Made by a program: the position numbers and the translations under genes. Positions 63,839 through 64,000 of a DNA stretch of 64,000 bases are shown one piece after another (within the stretch, counting starts at the first letter, position 1; the number at the start of each line of letters is the position of its first letter). The notes under the pieces were generated by a model. The model saw only the letters and a list, made by a program, of their open reading frames with translations, was not told the origin of the DNA and searched no databases. The stretch lies in assembly GCF_007994985.1 (NCBI RefSeq), contig NZ_VOQF01000004.1, forward strand, positions 62,001 through 126,000, given 5' to 3'. Source of the stretch: Metabacillus litoralis (GTDB lineage: Bacteria; Bacillota; Bacilli; Bacillales; Bacillaceae).

Positions 63839-64000
63839 GAATCTATCACCTCTTTAACATAATCTTTTAAATAGACAAAATCCCCTGATAGAATGATAGC
63901 CATGGCAATGATGTATTTTCTGTTTCTCTCGATCGTTTTTCGGCTAACTTGAACTTTTCCTTCTAGATGCTTAACAGGTAATTGTTTTTTATGAAATAGA
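63835..64000 (-). CDS. sigI: RNA polymerase sigma factor SigI (C-terminal end only)
   Basis: Last 54 codons of sigma-I, a heat- and envelope-stress sigma factor; the gene begins outside the window. The visible part 'VSRKTIERNRKYIIAMAIIL' and 'SGDFVYLKDYVKEVIDS' matches the SigI C-terminus. The TGA overlaps the ATG of rsgI. Confidence 0.92.
   Translation of the reverse strand, partial: LFHKKQLPVKHLEGKVQVSRKTIERNRKYIIAMAIILSGDFVYLKDYVKEVIDS

Overview
The window is about 36% GC by eye and looks like the chromosome of an endospore-forming member of the Bacillaceae. The evidence is spore-specific genes (a gerA-type germination operon, an alpha/beta SASP, a SleB-type hydrolase, a Spo0E-type phosphatase, a KinE-type kinase), frequent AGGAGG-like ribosome sites with ATG/GTG/TTG starts, and gene order that follows the Bacillus subtilis sigI-rsgI-sspD-ykrK-htpX-ktrD-ykrP-kinE-ogt-mtn-spo0E-mhqR-motAB-ykvI-queCDEF-ykvS region as I remember it. 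No rRNA, tRNA, prophage, transposase or CRISPR array was seen. Family-level functions are mostly secure; species is not resolved.

Layout. 1-3337: a tricistronic germinant-receptor operon (A, B, truncated C) on the minus strand behind a good sigma-G-type promoter. 3338-7500: a LysM-SleB hydrolase, small unknown genes, an NmrA-type oxidoreductase, a patatin-like lipase and ykvS. 7794-10480: the queuosine precursor operon queC-D-E-F behind a class I preQ1 riboswitch. 10592-12673: a DUF2254 membrane protein and small genes. 13057-27880: a purine/ureide catabolic island. It holds an amidohydrolase, pucA-B-C-D-E (xanthine dehydrogenase and maturation) and pucL-M-H-F (urate to ureidoglycine/ureidoglycolate). 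It also holds an M20-family enzyme and the regulator pucR, transcribed in the opposite direction. 28236-32468: a CNNM/CBS transporter, two hydrolases and ykvI. 32866-39476: a potassium channel, motAB with a sigma-D promoter, mhqR, a ZIP transporter, Spo0E and a YibQ-type deacetylase. 39602-49018: a CBS/ACT protein and the complete methionine salvage set (mtnD, B, X, W, E, U, K, A) with two SAM-I riboswitches. 49373-64000: ogt, kinE, an acyltransferase, a B12/radical SAM enzyme, three tiny genes, a class B PBP, ktrD, htpX, ykrK, sspD, rsgI and the end of sigI.

How the genes work together. The purine island should turn aminopurines, xanthine and urate into allantoin and allantoate, releasing nitrogen. 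Two near-consensus TnrA/GlnR boxes lie 44-45 bp before the first codons of the two catabolic transcription units, both of which begin with TTG, which fits nitrogen-limitation control. The mtn genes recycle methylthioribose to methionine under SAM control. KinE and Spo0E bear on entry into sporulation, and the ger operon, SleB-type enzyme and SASP act in spores.

I see no clearly new multi-gene system. The items most worth a second look are a precise 21-bp-periodic TTATTTG array upstream of the germination operon, an M20 enzyme in the purine operon with atypical metal-ligand motifs, the paired TnrA-like boxes and shared TAACTAA palindromes, probable operators for YkrK at htpX and MhqR at its own gene, and a translationally coupled pair of tiny unknown genes next to a composite repeat.
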